Shown: in pieces, positions 1 to 6,283 of the stretch
How positions within the stretch are numbered: position 1 is the first letter of the stretch
Layout: each line of letters opens with the position of its first letter
Assembly: GCA_027293245.1 (NCBI GenBank)
Contig: JAPUFZ010000113.1
Span: forward strand, 1 to 8,351
Direction of reading: 5' to 3'
DNA length: 8,351 nucleotides
Origin: Gammaproteobacteria bacterium
GTDB lineage: Bacteria; Pseudomonadota; Gammaproteobacteria; GCA-001735895
Notes under the pieces: model-generated
Told to the model about the DNA's origin: nothing
The model's database searches: none
What the model saw: the letters and a program-made list of their open reading frames with translations, nothing else
Program-made: the position numbers and the translations under genes

Positions 1-103
1 ATTAATGATTAAAAATCAATAAGTTATGTGAAAATTATGGAACTAAGGTTGAAATCTAGGTGTTAAAAAAATGACAAAAATGTTAGCTTTTCACAAACAA
101 ATG
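1..103. other. AT-rich intergenic tail downstream of pilR
   Basis: About 23% of the first 100 bases are G or C, far below the neighbouring coding DNA. I find no gene, RNA or convincing promoter here. It contains several A runs and a weak imperfect hairpin, listed separately. It runs off the left edge, so what it borders is unknown. Confidence 0.6.
76..99 (-). terminator. weak candidate terminator after pilR
   Basis: Read on the minus strand just after the pilR stop, TGTT and AACA (outer arms of 81..99) can pair around one T-T mismatch, a G-C and a G-U pair and a GAAAA loop. Five T residues follow at 80..76, with a longer T run further on. The stem is short and AT-rich, so this is only a plausible intrinsic terminator. 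Its placement after the last gene of the pilSR block is the main argument for it. Confidence 0.28.
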
Positions 104-1435
104 TTAAGGTTTGTTAAGGCTCATTTTTTCAATTTTGTAGCGCAGTTGGCGAAGCGTGATACCCAGTGATCTGGCGGCCGCCGACTGGTTCCAGCGACTC
201 GCTTCGAGGGCCCTGGTAATTTGATCCCGCTCAATATCTTGAGTCATTTTAGCAAGCCTGGTATCGGATTCAGCGCACGCTGGCTCTATGTCCGGCAATT
301 GCAGGTCATCGGTTTTGATTTGATCGTCTTCACAAAGGGCCGTGGCGCGTTCCAGGATGTTCTCCAGTTCGCGGATATTGCCCGGGAACGAATACTTTCT
401 TAAAGCCTGTTCGGCTTCGGTGGCGAGAGAAATCCGTGCCGTGCTATCTCTATTCTGTTTTTTAATAATGTAATCGGTCAGCATTGGAATATCGTCAGCA
501 CGTTCGCACAGGGGCGGTACCCTGACACCGATGACATTGACTCGATAATACAAATCCTGTCGGAAAACACTCTCCTTGACCATGTTCTCGAGATTTCGAT
601 GCGAAGCACTGATGATGCGTACGTCGATCGGCTGTTCGGCCTGTGAACCGACCGGACGAACCGTTTTTTCCTGGATAACGCGTAATAACTTTACCTGCAT
701 CGATAAGGGTAGATCGGCAATTTCATCGAGAAACAAAGTGCCGCCATGTGCCGCTCTGAACAGGCCCGGGTTGTCACTGGTGGCGCCGGTAAAACTACCT
801 TTAAGGTGACCAAAAAATTCACTCTCCATTAATTCAGACGGTATTGCACCGCAGTTGACAGCGATAAAGGGCGCCTGTTCGCGTGAACCCTGTAAATGGA
901 TCTGGCGCGCTACCAGTTCTTTGCCAGTCCCGGACTGGCCCTGAATGAACACCGGCGCCTGGCTACGGGCAAACTTTGCAATCGATTGCTTTAACTCGAC
1001 CATGACTGCAGTCTCGCCAATAATTTGATAGCTTGATTCGGAGGAACAGGCGACCTGTTGCGAGGCGCTCGGCAGGGTGAGTGCCTTATCGATCAAGCTG
1101 CGCAACGTGTCTAGCGACACCGGCTTGGAGATAAAGTCGAATGCTCCGGCCTTCATCGCCTTGATCGCCAGGTCAATGCTGCCATGCGCTGTGATAACGG
1201 CCGTCGGTAAATGCGGAAATTGCTGCTGTATATGCTCAACCAGTGCGATACCATCGCCATCCGGCAATTTCATGTCGGTGAGACACAAATCAAAAGCCTG
1301 TTCTTCAAGCATTCGGGTTGCGCTAACGTAGTCCTCGGCACTACGGGTATCCAGGCCCATGCGTAAAAGCGTTATTTCGAGCAGTTCCCTGATATCGGGT
1401 TCATCATCGACGATAAGAACACGTTGTCTGGTCAT
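104..1435 (-). CDS. pilR: PilR, sigma-54-dependent response regulator of type IV pili
   Basis: This is an NtrC-type activator of 443 residues. Domains in order: receiver (1-120) with acidic pocket D10/D11, phosphoacceptor D54, T82 and K104; AAA+ domain with Walker A GQSGTGKE (166-173), sigma-54 contact loop GSFTGA (213-218, serine replacing the usual alanine) and Walker B TLFLDE (233-238); C-terminal Fis-type helix-turn-helix (about 417-436). In the family, phosphorylated PilR activates sigma-54 transcription of the pilin gene; the adjacent pilS supports that identity over other NtrC-like proteins. I place the start at the ATG at 1435, which overlaps the pilS stop as ATGA and gives a normal N-terminus. 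A GTG at 1480 would add 15 residues unlike a receiver start and lie inside pilS. No clear Shine-Dalgarno precedes the ATG, so translation is probably coupled to pilS. No pilA target is in the window. Confidence 0.93.
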   Translation of the reverse strand: MTRQRVLIVDDEPDIRELLEITLLRMGLDTRSAEDYVSATRMLEEQAFDLCLTDMKLPDGDGIALVEHIQQQFPHLPTAVITAHGSIDLAIKAMKAGAFDFISKPVSLDTLRSLIDKALTLPSASQQVACSSESSYQIIGETAVMVELKQSIAKFARSQAPVFIQGQSGTGKELVARQIHLQGSREQAPFIAVNCGAIPSELMESEFFGHLKGSFTGATSDNPGLFRAAHGGTLFLDEIADLPLSMQVKLLRVIQEKTVRPVGSQAEQPIDVRIISASHRNLENMVKESVFRQDLYYRVNVIGVRVPPLCERADDIPMLTDYIIKKQNRDSTARISLATEAEQALRKYSFPGNIRELENILERATALCEDDQIKTDDLQLPDIEPACAESDTRLAKMTQDIERDQITRALEASRWNQSAAARSLGITLRQLRYKIEKMSLNKP

Positions 1436-3072
1436 GCTGGCGGTGGTTGATCGATGTGATAGGATGGGGCTATTGCACACTGGATGGTTAAACTGGTGCC
1501 ATTATAGCTATTTTGCTTCACAGAAATACTCGCATCGTTCAGTTCGCATAGTTGATTGACAATGTAAAGACCCAGGCCCGAGCCCTTGTGATTAGTGGTA
1601 TAGAACGGCTCGAAAATTTTGTCCAGATTTTTCGGATCTATGCCCGGTCCCTCATCGGCGACTTCGATAGTCAGGCCGTGGCCTGAATGCGCATAAATTT
1701 CAATATGGATGGGTTTATTTTTGTCGCCGTGGACCAGGGCATTGTTGCACAGATTAGTCAGGATTTGGCGAAGGTGGCCCGAGTCGAATCTTATGCCAGT
1801 GTTTTGCCGATCCATGCGGCTGAGGTCCAGCTCAAAGCGGTCGGGCGTTGCGTGCTCACTGAGACAAAAGTCGTCGACAAACCTGGGCAGCCACTGATTC
1901 AGGTCGATCTCCTCAATATCGGACAGCTCACCACGGGAAATTTGTAATATATCCTCAATAATATGGTTAATACGGTCGGAATGCTGATGAATAATTTCAG
2001 TCAAACGATGATCGGCCTTGCCAAGCTCGCTATTTTCAGAGAGCAACTGGGCCGCGTATGAGATTGCGCCCAGCGGGTTGCGAATCTCATGGGCGATACT
2101 GGCGGTTAAATGACCCAGTGATGCGAGCTTGGCCTGCTGCATACTATTTCTGATCGATGATACGTCATTGAGGAAAATCAGCGTGTTTTCCTGTCCCTGC
2201 CCCTTTAGTTGACGAAAACTGATCTGTATATTATCTATGCCGGTTTCGGATGGCAGAAAGGGGGTGTCCCTTTGTAGTGATTGTCGCCAGGACTCCAGTG
2301 CTGCCAGAATTCGCGGCTGATCGCGCTCCAGTGAGAGTGAATTATTGGCAGTGATATTAAGCATTTTCAGAGCGGTGTTATTGATGTGCCGCACCTGATT
2401 ATTACGCGCCAGGACAATAACGCCCGCCTGCAAATCCTCGATGATTTCCTGGTTAAGCGCCGATAGCACGGCAACGTCGCGCTCTCTTTGCTGTACCAGT
2501 TGCTCACTGCTGCGGATTCGAAGGGTTAACTTGTTGGTCACTATTGCGGTCGCAAACAGGGTCACACCGAGGATACCGACCTGGGTCGAGGTGCCGGAGT
2601 AGCTGGTTAAATACATACTTGAATAAAAAAATTCCGCCAGTAAACCCAGTGAAGCCAGCGAAGCAAAGATGATTGCCAGGGTCTGCTCGCCGAGGAAACC
2701 TATGACCGCAATGGAGATGATCAACAACATGCCAAGCCCGCTCGATATACCCCCACAGGCATGCATGAGCAGGATAATCAGGATCGTGTCGCCGTATATC
2801 TGCAACGAAACCTGGTGCTGAAATCCGCGCCGTTCTATCCTGGCGGCAAGCATCCAGATCAGTGATAACACCAGAAAGGTCAGACTAACCCAGGAATATA
2901 ACCGATGATTGACTATATCCAGTAATGGCGAGCGTATGACAAAGCTCTGGCTGAAGAAAATTGCCGATAAACCGAGGCGATAGACGTTGAGTAATCGCAG
3001 CGAAGTCCAGTTGGACGCGCGCGGTTGATAACCAGGGGTACTGGAGAAGCTATTGCTGGTCGCTATCTGCAT
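1432..3072 (-). CDS. pilS: PilS, membrane sensor histidine kinase of type IV pili
   Basis: A 546-residue sensor kinase partnered with PilR. The first 180 residues hold six likely membrane segments (about 27-46, 58-78, 90-107, 112-129, 131-155, 164-182), the topology known for PilS. A PAS-like cytoplasmic domain follows (about 200-305). The H-box is AHEIRNPLG with phosphoacceptor H328, the N-box is around N440-N444, and the G boxes are DEGPGI (473-478) and GSGLGLYIV (497-505), so all kinase motifs are intact. Family knowledge: PilS autophosphorylates and acts as kinase and phosphatase on PilR, sensing pilin level in the inner membrane. The ATG at 3072 lies inside the end of the upstream small gene (23-base overlap), with AGGA only 2 bases ahead; there is no other methionine before residue 74. 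The stop TGA at 1434..1432 overlaps the pilR ATG. Transcription probably starts upstream of the small gene. Confidence 0.93.
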   Translation of the reverse strand: MQIATSNSFSSTPGYQPRASNWTSLRLLNVYRLGLSAIFFSQSFVIRSPLLDIVNHRLYSWVSLTFLVLSLIWMLAARIERRGFQHQVSLQIYGDTILIILLMHACGGISSGLGMLLIISIAVIGFLGEQTLAIIFASLASLGLLAEFFYSSMYLTSYSGTSTQVGILGVTLFATAIVTNKLTLRIRSSEQLVQQRERDVAVLSALNQEIIEDLQAGVIVLARNNQVRHINNTALKMLNITANNSLSLERDQPRILAALESWRQSLQRDTPFLPSETGIDNIQISFRQLKGQGQENTLIFLNDVSSIRNSMQQAKLASLGHLTASIAHEIRNPLGAISYAAQLLSENSELGKADHRLTEIIHQHSDRINHIIEDILQISRGELSDIEEIDLNQWLPRFVDDFCLSEHATPDRFELDLSRMDRQNTGIRFDSGHLRQILTNLCNNALVHGDKNKPIHIEIYAHSGHGLTIEVADEGPGIDPKNLDKIFEPFYTTNHKGSGLGLYIVNQLCELNDASISVKQNSYNGTSLTIQCAIAPSYHIDQPPPA

Positions 3073-3283
3073 GGTCCTGGCAGCAATACGGGTTGTCGTT
3101 ATACAGTATGATCGATGACTCTGGCACGTGTATACCGCAAAACTTACACTGTTTCATGTTTTCAGAACCGGGATTGTCCTGATGCTCGATTGCCTCTGGC
3201 CTCGGGTCCTTGCCAAACAGTCTCTTCAACAACCAGAGCAGCATGGCGACGATAATAAAGAGTAATATCAGTCGAATGATCAT
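3050..3283 (-). CDS. small one-helix membrane protein with zinc-ribbon-like tail (PP0621-like)
   Basis: A 77-residue protein. Residues 2-19 form one hydrophobic helix followed by a basic K/R cluster, predicting a membrane anchor with the rest in the cytoplasm. The C-terminal part has C46-x2-C49, then C67, C68 and H71, a spacing suggestive of a small metal-binding ribbon. I recognise it as like the uncharacterised PP0621 family found next to pilS in gammaproteobacteria. Its last 23 bases overlap the start of pilS, so it is very likely the first gene of a pilS-pilR transcript. The role is unknown; an accessory function with PilS is an inference from position only. The ATG at 3283 has no obvious Shine-Dalgarno, and the in-frame M14 would remove most of the helix. 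It could instead be unrelated to pili and merely cotranscribed. Confidence 0.8.
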   Translation of the reverse strand: MIIRLILLFIIVAMLLWLLKRLFGKDPRPEAIEHQDNPGSENMKQCKFCGIHVPESSIILYNDNPYCCQDHADSDQQ

Positions 3284-3326
3284 TTAAAGATTAGTATATC
3301 TGGAATCCGGGGATGCTTAGTCTATG

Positions 3327-3357
3327 ATTATAGGGGTAAAACAACAAATTTACACAA
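3327..3357 (-). promoter_or_regulatory. candidate promoter for the small gene-pilS-pilR transcript
   Basis: A perfect -10 hexamer TATAAT lies on the minus strand at 3332..3327. The start of transcription would fall near 3320, leaving a leader of about 37 bases before the ATG at 3283. The -35 side is weak: TTGTGT at 3357..3352 is 19 bases away, and no better hexamer sits at 16-18. A second -10-like TATACT at 3298..3293 is closer to the gene but has no -35 partner. Confidence 0.45.
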
Positions 3358-3520
3358 GCGATAATGGCAGGACCCCCCAGGCAGCAATCAGCAGGCCGAC
3401 CACATCAAGATGCCACCGGTTTGAGGCTATCCTCAGGTCGATTTAGTGCTTGCTTTTGATTGGTGCTAGCCGTCCGCCACAGGGCTCAGATGTGCGCGCA
3501 AAAATATTGCATCAAGTGGC

Positions 3521-3549
3521 TTGCCGAACGTCGAAAACACGCCTATACT
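3521..3549 (+). promoter_or_regulatory. candidate sigma-70 promoter of dksA
   Basis: TTGCCG at 3521-3526 and TATACT at 3544-3549 are separated by exactly 17 bases, a near-consensus layout. Transcription would start around 3556-3558, giving a leader of about 40 bases. The discriminator after the -10 is GCGCGGCG, unusually GC-rich. That is typical of promoters repressed by DksA with ppGpp, so feedback by the gene's own product is plausible. Confidence 0.65.
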
Positions 3550-3596
3550 GCGCGGCGATTTTCGATTAATGATGACCACTCCTGGAGACCCAGTCA

Positions 3597-4019
3597 ATGG
3601 CTGTAGCAGTAGAGTTACCCGAGGAATACAAACCTTCCGCCAAAGAAGATTATATGTCGCCAATGCATCTGGAGTATTTCCGCCAGAAATTGCTGACCTG
3701 GCGCGCAGAATTGTTGCAGGAATCGGAAAATACAATTTCCCATTTAAAAGAGGAAAACTGGCAGGAGCCTGATATTAATGATCGCGCTACACTGGAAACC
3801 GACGCAGCTCTGGAACTACGTACCCGCGACCGTTATCGCAAACTGGTCAACAAGATAGACTCTGCACTTTCGCGCCTCGCCGATGGTAGCTACGGCTACT
3901 GCGACGATACCGGCGAGGAGATCGGCCTGTTCCGGCTCGAAGCCAGGCCCATCGCCACACTGACCGTTGAGGCGCAGGAAAAACACGAGCGCCTCGAAAA
4001 GCAACGTCGCGATAATTGA
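3597..4019 (+). CDS. dksA: DksA, RNA polymerase secondary-channel regulator with a degenerate zinc finger
   Basis: A 140-residue DksA/TraR-family protein. DksA inserts its coiled coil into the RNA polymerase secondary channel and, with ppGpp, alters initiation at stringent promoters. It aligns without gaps to E. coli DksA from the coiled-coil tip onwards, at an offset of 12. The coiled-coil tip motif DxxDxA is intact (D59, D62, A64), as are the equivalents of K98 and R129 (K86, R117), while K139 becomes Q127. Of the four zinc-finger cysteines only C102 remains; the others are T105, T123 and A126, and it is the only cysteine in the protein. This is the cysteine-poor type seen in P. aeruginosa DksA2 and in alphaproteobacterial DksA. 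The ATG at 3597 follows GGAG (3584-3587) by 9 bases. It is the only plus-strand gene here and converges on the 5'-nucleotidase with no gap. Confidence 0.93.
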   Translation: MAVAVELPEEYKPSAKEDYMSPMHLEYFRQKLLTWRAELLQESENTISHLKEENWQEPDINDRATLETDAALELRTRDRYRKLVNKIDSALSRLADGSYGYCDDTGEEIGLFRLEARPIATLTVEAQEKHERLEKQRRDN

Positions 4020-4967
4020 TCAGGATTGTGTCGGCGTAGGCTTCGCCGTTTTAGTATCCCCGGTTTTATAAGGCACTCTCGCTGTAGGCACTAACCTGGC
4101 TGCTGCATCGCAGTGCTGATGCTGGTCATCGAAAAAAATATGGGGGGAAAATGCCGCCAGGATTTTGTCTTTGGCGACTCCGCCGAGGAAGAAGGTTTCG
4201 TCAATACGAACATTCCAGGTTCGAAGCGTTCTAATCACGCGTTCGTGTGCAGGACTATTTCTCGCGGTTACCAGAGCGGTTCGAATAGGCGGCAACTGTT
4301 GCTGATTGCCGCTATTCAGCTCGAATTGCAGGAAAGAAATGGTTTTCAGCAATTTTGCAAACGGACCTTCGGGTAGCGGTTTTTCTGCATTGATTTTTTC
4401 ATGTTCGATGAATGCTTCCAGTCCCTGTTCCTGATAAATCATCTCTGACTCTTCGGAAAACAAAACTGCATCCCCATCAAATGCAATCCTGATCTGTTCT
4501 AGTGGATTTTGAGGATTTGAAGTGGGTCCATCGTATATCAGGCCAGCCGCAACATTTGATTCTACCGCTGACTGCACATCTTCCTCGGTCGCTGACAAAA
4601 ACAGATCGACATCGAAAGCATTCAGATATTTTGCCACGGGTTCTCCGCTGGTAAACGCCGCGCGAGTGATATCCAGGTTATAAAAATCGATCGAATTCGA
4701 AATACGCAAACTGGTATCAGCCGAATTGCGCGAGATGATGACTACCTCGATACGCCGCGTATTCTTGTCGATCACGTTCAGGTGCAGCATCGAATTGATT
4801 AAAGCAAACCCGGTCCCCGGCTTGAGTATGTCATCTTCGTGATCCAACTGGTACTGGCAATAGGCTTCTAACCCGTTGTTTTCGTAGATTTCATTTTCCA
4901 CGGTCAAATCGAACAAGGCTCGTGAAGAGACACCTATAACCAGGTAGTTGCTTAAGTCGTAGGCCAA
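4020..4967 (-). CDS. cytosolic 5'-nucleotidase (NT5C1-type, HAD fold)
   Basis: A 315-residue protein of the 5'-nucleotidase family that includes animal cN-I, expected to dephosphorylate nucleoside monophosphates in the cytoplasm. The C-terminal half carries HAD-like motifs: FDGDAVLFS (163-171), TARNSPAHER (234-243), K266 in GGVAKDK and FFDDQ (278-282). The N-terminal half is a recognisable second copy (for example GLEA at 32-35 and 182-185, RNS at 80-82 and 236-238, VAK at 111-113 and 264-266), but S14/R16 replace D164/D166 and S125/A126 replace D280/D281. The start is TTG at 4967, preceded by a strong GGGGAG (4982..4977) 9 bases upstream and just after the argA stop. The gap to argA is 17 bases, so the two are probably cotranscribed. 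There is no signal peptide. The substrate is not readable from sequence. Confidence 0.88.
   Translation of the reverse strand: MAYDLSNYLVIGVSSRALFDLTVENEIYENNGLEAYCQYQLDHEDDILKPGTGFALINSMLHLNVIDKNTRRIEVVIISRNSADTSLRISNSIDFYNLDITRAAFTSGEPVAKYLNAFDVDLFLSATEEDVQSAVESNVAAGLIYDGPTSNPQNPLEQIRIAFDGDAVLFSEESEMIYQEQGLEAFIEHEKINAEKPLPEGPFAKLLKTISFLQFELNSGNQQQLPPIRTALVTARNSPAHERVIRTLRTWNVRIDETFFLGGVAKDKILAAFSPHIFFDDQHQHCDAAARLVPTARVPYKTGDTKTAKPTPTQS
4032..4052 (+). terminator. candidate intrinsic terminator of dksA
   Basis: CGGCG (4032-4036) and CGCCG (4044-4048) form a 5-bp GC stem around a 7-base loop, followed at once by TTTT (4049-4052). It lies 13 bases past the dksA stop and inside the 3' coding end of the convergent 5'-nucleotidase gene. 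The stem is short, so strength is uncertain. Confidence 0.45.
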
Positions 4968-4975
4968 GCTAAAAG

Positions 4976-4982
4976 TCTCCCC
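4976..4982 (-). promoter_or_regulatory. strong Shine-Dalgarno that fixes a TTG start
   Basis: GGGGAGA on the minus strand at 4982..4976 lies directly after the argA stop TAA (4987..4985) and about 9 bases before the TTG at 4967. It is the clearest ribosome-binding site among the minus-strand genes here and supports the non-ATG start of the 5'-nucleotidase. Confidence 0.7.
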
Positions 4983-4984
4983 GG

Positions 4985-6283
4985 TTAGATTTGTTTTATC
5001 ATAATTTTGGAGCGCCGGTTTTTATTATAGAGTGCCTGTTTCGATTCGGGCAGAGCCGTGATAGATGTTTCGACAAAACCATTCTCGATAAACCAGTGCG
5101 AGGTGCGGGTTGTTAAACTATATAACTGGTTAATATTCTGCTTAAGCGCCGCATGTTCGGCGACCTGCAGCAGTTGTTTTCCAAACCCGGACCCCTGGTA
5201 ATCGTCATGCACAGCGAGGCAGGCGACCTCGGCAATATCGTTTTGTGACTCCGGAATGCAGGCAACACAGGCGATGATCATGCCGTCCTTGTCGATAACA
5301 TGAAAATGTGCGATTTCAAGCTCGAGTTGTTCTCTCGAGCGTTCCACCAGCCTACCAGTCGACTCCAGCGGCTCGATCAGTCTCAGGATGCCACCGACAT
5401 CATCTATGCTTGCGGTTCTGATGCCTTCATAGAACAGGTTGGTGATCATAGTTCCGTAACCATCGCGAGTGAACAATTCCAGCAGTAGTCCACCATCCAC
5501 CTGTTGATCGATGATATGAACTCGCCTGACCTTAGATTGAATCGCATCGATTGCCTTTTGTAGCAGTGCCTTTAAATGATCGGCTGTATCGGCTTGCTGG
5601 ATCAGCTTGCTGCAATCAGCAGTCGATAAAGTGTCTGCCTGCGCACTATTGCCATGACTGAGCTGAACAAAAACCAGCTTGTCGGCAGCCAGCGCCTTGG
5701 CGGTTTCAGTGGCCAGCTCTTCGGCAGGTAGATTGAAAATCTCGCCGGTCCTGGAATAACCGATATTAGACATAAGAATGATGTGATTCTGATCCAGTAA
5801 GTCATTGATCACTTGATGGTTGATGGTCCGCACCTTGCCAGAATGCTGCATATCGATGCCATCGATTACACCCAGTGGCATTCCGGTGACGAAATTACCG
5901 CTCACCAGGGATATTTCAGAGCCCGACATCGGTGTATTCGGTAGACCCATCGAAAGTTGTGATTCGAGGTGGGTTTTGACCTCGTTTATGGCCTGGATAA
6001 TGTAAGCTAGCGAATCTTTGTCACTAATCCGGACGCCTCGATTGAATTCAGTCGTGATATTATGCGTGGCCAGGTGCGCATCAATTTTTCGTCTGCTGCC
6101 ATGCAGTAATACCAGTTTGATGCCGAGATGGTTGAGCAATGCGATATCATGGACCAGGCCGACGAATCGGTCTGAATCTATGACCTCATCAGAAATCAGA
6201 ATCACAAAGGTTTTCTTACGGTGCGCCTTGATATAGGGGGCCGCGCTTCTAAACCACTGGACAAAATCTTGATTGTTGTTCAT
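4985..6283 (-). CDS. argA: ArgA, N-acetylglutamate synthase
   Basis: At 432 residues it has the length usual for classical ArgA. It transfers acetyl from acetyl-CoA to glutamate, the first step of arginine biosynthesis. Residues 1-285 are the amino-acid-kinase-like domain that in this family binds the feedback inhibitor arginine; visible marks are the PYIKAHRKKTFV block (16-27), LLHGSRRKIDAHL (59-71) and SGSEISLVSGNFV (120-132). Residues 290-432 are the GNAT acetyltransferase domain with acetyl-CoA loop QGSGFG (363-368), TRTSHWFIENGF (392-403) and the C-terminal NRRSK (422-426). The ATG at 6283 gives the expected N-terminus; an in-frame stop lies a few codons upstream. No Shine-Dalgarno precedes it, only a T-rich stretch, but a short upstream frame ends over this start as ATGA. 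The 5'-nucleotidase gene follows after 17 bases and argF lies 174 bases upstream. Confidence 0.94.
   Translation of the reverse strand: MNNNQDFVQWFRSAAPYIKAHRKKTFVILISDEVIDSDRFVGLVHDIALLNHLGIKLVLLHGSRRKIDAHLATHNITTEFNRGVRISDKDSLAYIIQAINEVKTHLESQLSMGLPNTPMSGSEISLVSGNFVTGMPLGVIDGIDMQHSGKVRTINHQVINDLLDQNHIILMSNIGYSRTGEIFNLPAEELATETAKALAADKLVFVQLSHGNSAQADTLSTADCSKLIQQADTADHLKALLQKAIDAIQSKVRRVHIIDQQVDGGLLLELFTRDGYGTMITNLFYEGIRTASIDDVGGILRLIEPLESTGRLVERSREQLELEIAHFHVIDKDGMIIACVACIPESQNDIAEVACLAVHDDYQGSGFGKQLLQVAEHAALKQNINQLYSLTTRTSHWFIENGFVETSITALPESKQALYNKNRRSKIMIKQI

Larger units (their letters stand above)
3284..3596. other. divergent intergenic region between the pilSR block and dksA
   Basis: This stretch of 313 bases separates the minus-strand small gene-pilSR block from plus-strand dksA. 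Its two ends carry the promoter candidates listed separately. The middle (about 3360-3500) holds no supported gene. It contains a short perfect hairpin, TGAGG-CTAT-CCTCA at 3422-3435, without a T tract, and a minus-strand open frame (3442..3350) that reads as one hydrophobic segment but has no ATG, GTG or TTG start near its beginning. Confidence 0.6.

Noticed and set aside
213..241. GSFTGA in place of GAFTGA in PilR as a possible loss of sigma-54 contact (coordinates are the residue-based note mapped loosely; the motif is at PilR residues 213-218, bases about 782-799)
   Set aside because: The serine variant is, to my knowledge, normal in PilR proteins and the key F, T and G are intact, so it is not evidence of a defect.
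1436..1480. GTG at 1480 as an earlier pilR start, adding 15 residues
   Set aside because: The extra residues do not look like a receiver N-terminus, there is no Shine-Dalgarno, and the ATG at 1435 overlaps the pilS stop as ATGA and begins directly before the first receiver strand.
3122..3139. Sigma-54-like TGGCAC followed by a GC on the plus strand, as a possible PilR target
   Set aside because: The GG-to-GC distance is two bases too long for a -24/-12 promoter, and it lies inside the small gene with no plus-strand gene downstream.
3293..3298. TATACT as a -10 giving a nearly leaderless mRNA for the small gene
   Set aside because: No -35-like hexamer lies 16-18 bases upstream; the TATAAT at 3332..3327 is a better candidate. 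It stays possible given the missing Shine-Dalgarno.
3364..3459. 31-codon plus-strand frame starting at ATG 3364
   Set aside because: No Shine-Dalgarno, no recognisable protein feature, and it is far from the dksA promoter; treated as chance.
3466..3735. 89-codon minus-strand frame across the dksA promoter and 5' end
   Set aside because: It runs antisense through dksA, has no ribosome-binding site or recognisable domain, and is explained as a shadow of dksA.
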